From UBA721 sp002705165 (GTDB lineage Bacteria; Planctomycetota; Planctomycetia; Pirellulales; Pirellulaceae), in NCBI GenBank assembly GCA_045565995.1, contig JBJLEF010000001.1:1736001-1800000 (forward strand): a stretch of DNA of 64,000 bases, in the 5' to 3' direction. Numbering within the stretch: the first letter of the stretch is position 1; the number at the start of each line of letters is the position of its first letter. The position numbers and the translations under genes were made by a program. Below, one piece after another: positions 60,118 through 64,000 of this stretch. Below the pieces are notes generated by a model. The model had not been told where the DNA came from. It saw only the letters and a list, made by a program, of their open reading frames with translations, and ran no database searches.

Positions 60118-62991
60118 ATGTTGCTTCGGCGTCTTAGCTTGTTTCTGCTTGTGTCCCTGCTTGTTTGCCTGCCTGTTCTGGTGGTTCGTGCTCAGGAAGA
60201 ATGGCAATATTCACAGGTCGAACGGCCCGAAATACCAGTGGTTGGTCTGGAGGCTTGGCCGCGTTCTGAATTAGATCGCTTTGTGCTGGCAAAACTGGAA
60301 AGCAAACAATTAGTTCCGGCAACTCAGGCCGATAAAACGATTTTAGTTCGTCGGCTTTATTTGGATTTGTTGGGCGTACCACCGACGGTAGACGAACAAG
60401 ATAAATTCCTTCAGGATGACCGTCCCGATGCGTATGGCAATCTCGTCAATCGGCTGTTGGAAGACAAACGGTATGGTGAGCATTGGGCACGATATTGGCT
60501 GGATCTGGCTCGGTATGCTGATACTGCGGGCTATGAAGGAGATCCAGACCTGCCTTATGCGTGGCGTTACAGAGATTACGTAATCGACTCACTTAACCGT
60601 GATAAGCCGTATGATCAATTTGTTCTTGAGCAATTGGCGGGTGACGAATTAGTGGATCTTACCGGAGCAGGGGAACTTCCAAATCCTTCTGCGGAAAATT
60701 TGGTTGCGCTTACATTCCTGCGACTGGCTCCGTTTACTGAACCACGTGGTGATGAATCCCGTCACGAAATGCTAAGCGAAATGACGACGACCGTGAGTAG
60801 CGTTTTTCTTGGTCTCACCGTCGGATGCGCTAAATGTCATGACCACAAGTATGACCCGATCCCAACGAAGGATTTTTATCGTATGAAGGCATTCTTTGCC
60901 ACGGTTTCCATTCCGCCTCCTCGACGAGGGGATGGGTTCCAGATTGGGGGTCCCACTCAAGCCGCTTTTTATCGTGATGGCGAAGAAGCCTGGGTAAAGC
61001 AGAAGCGTATGACATTGGAACAAGATGCGAGTGAGGCAGGGTCTCGTGCTAGCGAAATGTTGGCTGTTTTTCGTAACCGACTTGGGATTAGTCCGGGCTT
61101 TGGTATTCAGGCATTGGGAGGTGACTTTGGAAATGACTACTTTTTCGATCAAAAACACGTGACGGATCATCGATCCCACACCACAGTCATCACATCCTCA
61201 GAATCGAACTGGATGTTTTATACCGATGGTGAAGCCTCGACAGAACAGGGTAGTCTTTCCGGCAAGAATCAAGGCCATTGGTATGATGGCTTGGTAAATC
61301 CTGAATACGTGACGATCGGTGCTGCTACCAACGGTAGCGGTGACTTCAAAGCGGCAGCTTTCAACGGTCGTTTGGCTCAACTGATGATCTTTGACCGTGT
61401 TCTTTCCGCGGAACAGATAAAGCTCGACTGGCAAGACATCTCAAAATTAGATGGGTTGCAATTTTGGTTAGATGCTGCCGATCTGGATGCTAATTCGGAA
61501 ACCCCTAATCCAAATGCCAGTGAGGATGTCAAGATCTGGAAAGATAAAGTGAGCGGAGTTGAGTTGTCTACGATGGGGGATGAACGAGTTCCTCAGCTTG
61601 CAGTCCTGCCTCAATCAACGACGCCAGCCGTTGTTTTCGACGATGATTTCCTTCGTGGTTCGGCTGAAGGTTTGCCATTTTTGGATTCTAAAGAAGGCAC
61701 GATCGTTACGGTCTTTAGCAGTCAGGATGACGACGAATCATACCTTTTTGAAGTTGGTGGTCAGGGGCAGTTCGTGACCACCTTTGTCAATCCGGTGGCC
61801 AGTGGTGAGAATGCCATCGATAAGATCATTGCCGACGATCAAAGCGACTTGATTACTGCTCAGGAGCGAGAAGAGTATTTAGATCTCGTAAACAAAAGCA
61901 AATTTGTCCAGCAGCATCTGCGGCGATTGGAGCCCTGGGCAATGACCCTGCGGCATTCTTTCGGTCCTCCGTATGAGCCAGGTGTTCCGACATCCCGGAT
62001 TATGGTGCGTGGTGAGTGGGATAATCCAGGTGAAGTCGTCGTGCCAGGTTTTTTGAGTGTGATTACCGGGGACCAGGATGCGGCGGCAATTCGTTTGGAT
62101 ACTTTTAAACGCTGGCCAACTCGTAGCCGGCGCAAAGCATTGGCTGATTGGATAGCCAATAAAGAGAATCCACTAACAGCCAGAGTGATGGTGAATCGAA
62201 TATGGTATCGGCACTTTGCCCGAGGGATTGTCGAGACCACCAGCGATTTTGGAAATCTCAGTGGCGGGCCATCTCATCCTCAGTTGCTGGATTACCTTGC
62301 CAGTGAGTTTATGGAGCATGGTTGGAGCTTGAAGCATATTCACCGTTTGATTTGTAACAGTAGTACGTATCAGCAGGAGAGTGATGTGGTCAACGAAAGT
62401 GCTACTCAAGTTGACCCCGAAAATACGTTGTTATGGAGTTTCCCAATTCGCAGACTCGGTGCAGAGGTAGTGCGGGATAGAATTCTTTCGGTTTCTGGAA
62501 GATTGAACTCCGAGAGTTTTGGCTTGCCAATTTTCCCTCCATTACCGGGCGGAATTGAAGATCGAGTGAAATATGACAACAGTAAATGGGCGACACAATA
62601 TGGTGCAGAAGGTCGCCGTCGAAGTATATATATTTATCAACAGCGTACGCTCAATATGCCCTTGCTGCAAACGTTTGACGCCCCGGTCTGTGACGAATCG
62701 CGGCCCAGACGCCGCGCCAGTACAACGGCTTTGCAGGCTTTAGCAATGTATAACGGTCCATTGGTCACCATGGAGGTCGAGCACTTTGCAGATCGCGTCC
62801 TAGCCGGTCCCAATGAAGATTCTGCAGAGCGAATTGCTTTGGCAGTACGGCTGGCTCTTTGCAGAAAAGCAACCGAGGTGGAGTTGCAGGAACTGTCTGA
62901 CTTCTACAAAACGTTTGAGGATCCGCGTGAAGCGATGATTAGTATTTGTCGAGTTTTATATAATACGAGCGAGTTCCTTTATCTGGATTAG
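60118..62991 (+). CDS. DUF1549/DUF1553 protein with LamG-like insert, lacking the N-terminal cytochrome domain
   Basis: 957 residues with a signal peptide (MLLRRLSLFLLVSLLVCLPVLVVRA). DUF1549 begins almost at once (about 45-270) and carries GCAKCHDHKYDPI. A concanavalin/LamG-like region follows at about 355-450 (VTIGAATNGSGDFKAAAFNGRLAQLMIFDR), with a second beta-rich stretch to ~570. DUF1553 is at about 665-930 (ARVMVNRIWYRHFA). Unlike the two other DUF1549/1553 proteins in the window, there is no PSCyt1 CxxCH near the N-terminus, so only the intradomain CxxCH remains. The LamG-like insert suggests sugar binding. Next gene is DUF1501, 6 bases away, the usual partner. Function of the family unknown. 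Confidence 0.88.
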   Translation: MLLRRLSLFLLVSLLVCLPVLVVRAQEEWQYSQVERPEIPVVGLEAWPRSELDRFVLAKLESKQLVPATQADKTILVRRLYLDLLGVPPTVDEQDKFLQDDRPDAYGNLVNRLLEDKRYGEHWARYWLDLARYADTAGYEGDPDLPYAWRYRDYVIDSLNRDKPYDQFVLEQLAGDELVDLTGAGELPNPSAENLVALTFLRLAPFTEPRGDESRHEMLSEMTTTVSSVFLGLTVGCAKCHDHKYDPIPTKDFYRMKAFFATVSIPPPRRGDGFQIGGPTQAAFYRDGEEAWVKQKRMTLEQDASEAGSRASEMLAVFRNRLGISPGFGIQALGGDFGNDYFFDQKHVTDHRSHTTVITSSESNWMFYTDGEASTEQGSLSGKNQGHWYDGLVNPEYVTIGAATNGSGDFKAAAFNGRLAQLMIFDRVLSAEQIKLDWQDISKLDGLQFWLDAADLDANSETPNPNASEDVKIWKDKVSGVELSTMGDERVPQLAVLPQSTTPAVVFDDDFLRGSAEGLPFLDSKEGTIVTVFSSQDDDESYLFEVGGQGQFVTTFVNPVASGENAIDKIIADDQSDLITAQEREEYLDLVNKSKFVQQHLRRLEPWAMTLRHSFGPPYEPGVPTSRIMVRGEWDNPGEVVVPGFLSVITGDQDAAAIRLDTFKRWPTRSRRKALADWIANKENPLTARVMVNRIWYRHFARGIVETTSDFGNLSGGPSHPQLLDYLASEFMEHGWSLKHIHRLICNSSTYQQESDVVNESATQVDPENTLLWSFPIRRLGAEVVRDRILSVSGRLNSESFGLPIFPPLPGGIEDRVKYDNSKWATQYGAEGRRRSIYIYQQRTLNMPLLQTFDAPVCDESRPRRRASTTALQALAMYNGPLVTMEVEHFADRVLAGPNEDSAERIALAVRLALCRKATEVELQELSDFYKTFEDPREAMISICRVLYNTSEFLYLD

Positions 62992-62997
62992 TTTGCG

Positions 62998-64000
62998 ATG
63001 TTTTCCCGACGAACAATATTGGCCAATACATTAAACGGTCTGGGTATGCTGGCTCTGACTGACATACTGCAGGCAACGGAAAAAAATTCGCTTCGACCGT
63101 TCGCTCCACGCCCTCAGCATATTTCAAGAAAAGCGAAGCGTTGCATTTTTGTATTCATGCAGGGCGGTGTTAGCCAGATGGATTCATTTGAGTACAAGCC
63201 GGAGTTGAATCGTCATCATGGCAAACCAATCCCGGGCACGCACGACGTGCGCGGTGAATTGCAGGGTCGAATCTCTCATCCGCATTCTTTGGTCGGAAGC
63301 CCCTTTAAGTTTCGGCAGTATGGGCAATCACAGCGTTATGTGTCTGAGCTGTTTCCACGCATTGCGGGACATATTGATAAACTCGCGTTTATCCATGGTA
63401 TTGAAACAGACAACCCTAATCATGGCCCCTCTACCTTGCATGTGACAACCGGCAGTCAATTTCCAGGAAGTGCATCGGTAGGTAGTTGGGTGACCTACGG
63501 TCTGGGAACACAAAATGATAACATGCCTGCTTATATGGTTGTTCAGGATCCTCGAGGTGCACCGGTTAATGGTGCACATACCTGGGGAAACGGTTTTTTA
63601 CCAGCGGCATATCAAGGCACGCTATTACGAAATCAAGGGACACCCATTCTCAATCTGGATTTACCTCGTGGCCTGAATCGTGAACGGCAACGTGGAGAAT
63701 TGGATCAACTGCGGAAATTTAACAAGCGGTTTAGCGAGAAGTATCCGGACGCCACAGAATTGGAAGCCAGGATTGAAGCTTACGAACTTGCTTATCGTAT
63801 GCAAACGACGGCACCTGACTTGGTAGATCTGTCTAAAGAGCCGGAGCACATTCATAAACTATACGGATTAGACAATCCGCAGACGGAAGGCTTTGGGCGA
63901 CAGTGTCTGATGGCACGGCGATTGGCCGAAAGTGGTGTACGTTACACCATGCTTATCCATGGTGTGCAAATCGGCGGGAATAGTTGGGATCATCACGGTG
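62998..64000 (+). CDS. DUF1501 protein, 3' end outside window
   Basis: The frame opens at the ATG at 62998, six bases past the previous stop, and runs to the right edge (334 codons seen). A Tat-like signal, FSRRTILANTLNG (arginines 4-5), is followed by DUF1501 segments: CIFVFMQGGVSQMDSFEYKP, GSWVTYGLG, RGAPVNGAHTWGNGFLP and, at the cut, a WDHHG motif. It is the third DUF1501 gene in the window and, as in the other two loci, sits directly downstream of a DUF1549/1553 gene. About 120-150 residues should be missing, judging from the other two copies. Confidence 0.9.
   Translation, partial: MFSRRTILANTLNGLGMLALTDILQATEKNSLRPFAPRPQHISRKAKRCIFVFMQGGVSQMDSFEYKPELNRHHGKPIPGTHDVRGELQGRISHPHSLVGSPFKFRQYGQSQRYVSELFPRIAGHIDKLAFIHGIETDNPNHGPSTLHVTTGSQFPGSASVGSWVTYGLGTQNDNMPAYMVVQDPRGAPVNGAHTWGNGFLPAAYQGTLLRNQGTPILNLDLPRGLNRERQRGELDQLRKFNKRFSEKYPDATELEARIEAYELAYRMQTTAPDLVDLSKEPEHIHKLYGLDNPQTEGFGRQCLMARRLAESGVRYTMLIHGVQIGGNSWDHHG

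Noticed and set aside
1..64000. tRNA, rRNA, CRISPR, insertion sequences, prophage or integrase
   Set aside because: Looked for in intergenic stretches and gene products; none supported.

Overview
The window reads as a chromosomal segment of a member of the Planctomycetota. The diagnostic genes are the families almost confined to this phylum and its PVC relatives. They include three DUF1549/DUF1553 proteins (two with an N-terminal planctomycete cytochrome c domain), three DUF1501 and one DUF1552 Tat-exported proteins, a DUF1592-type cytochrome protein, 'PVC-type' beta-propeller/haem proteins, a 3-keto-disaccharide hydrolase (DUF1080) and five family S1 sulfatases. Base composition is near balanced and codon use looks even across the window. 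I found no insertion sequences, phage genes, tRNA, rRNA or CRISPR array.

Layout. 1-4.4 kb holds the 3' part of a very large polytopic membrane protein built from a ~550-residue repeated module. 4.4-8.4 kb is a four-gene catabolic operon: an N-acetylneuraminate-lyase-like aldolase, a LarA-like (DUF2088) protein, a DUF1080 protein and PdxA. A DsrE-like lipoprotein, a fatty-acid desaturase and a fumarylacetoacetase-family hydrolase follow. 11.3-19.4 kb is a divergent locus: DUF1552, DUF1549/1553 and DUF1501 genes run left, and a DUF1592-type gene runs right. 19.4-26.6 kb holds a tiny ORF with its own promoter-like element, a PhoD-like phosphatase, a solitary DNA methyltransferase operon, PEP carboxylase and a thioredoxin-like protein. 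26.8-31.2 kb is a second DUF1549/1553-DUF1501 pair.

31-59 kb is best read as a sulfated-polysaccharide degradation region. It holds five sulfatases with five different active-site pentapeptides and a 1228-residue heparinase II/III-like lyase candidate. It also holds a three-gene extracellular redox operon: a 1637-residue SGNH-like/propeller/HEAT/PA14/azurin-like/cytochrome c fusion, a PQQ-type propeller, and a second propeller-cytochrome. An acyltransferase-SGNH membrane protein and a phytanoyl-CoA dioxygenase relative are also present. A primary-type sigma factor gene sits inside this region at 53.6-55.1 kb. 60.1 kb to the right edge is a third DUF1549/1553-DUF1501 pair, the last gene being cut by the window.

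How it works together (inference): most products carry Sec, Tat or lipoprotein signals, so the window describes a cell investing in secreted desulfation, lyase cleavage and oxidation of complex sugars. The 4.4-8.4 kb operon is a plausible intracellular sugar-acid route. The least explained item is a ~49-bp element, shared at 19.65 and 52.33 kb, placed about 105 bases ahead of two unrelated 50- and 54-codon ORFs.
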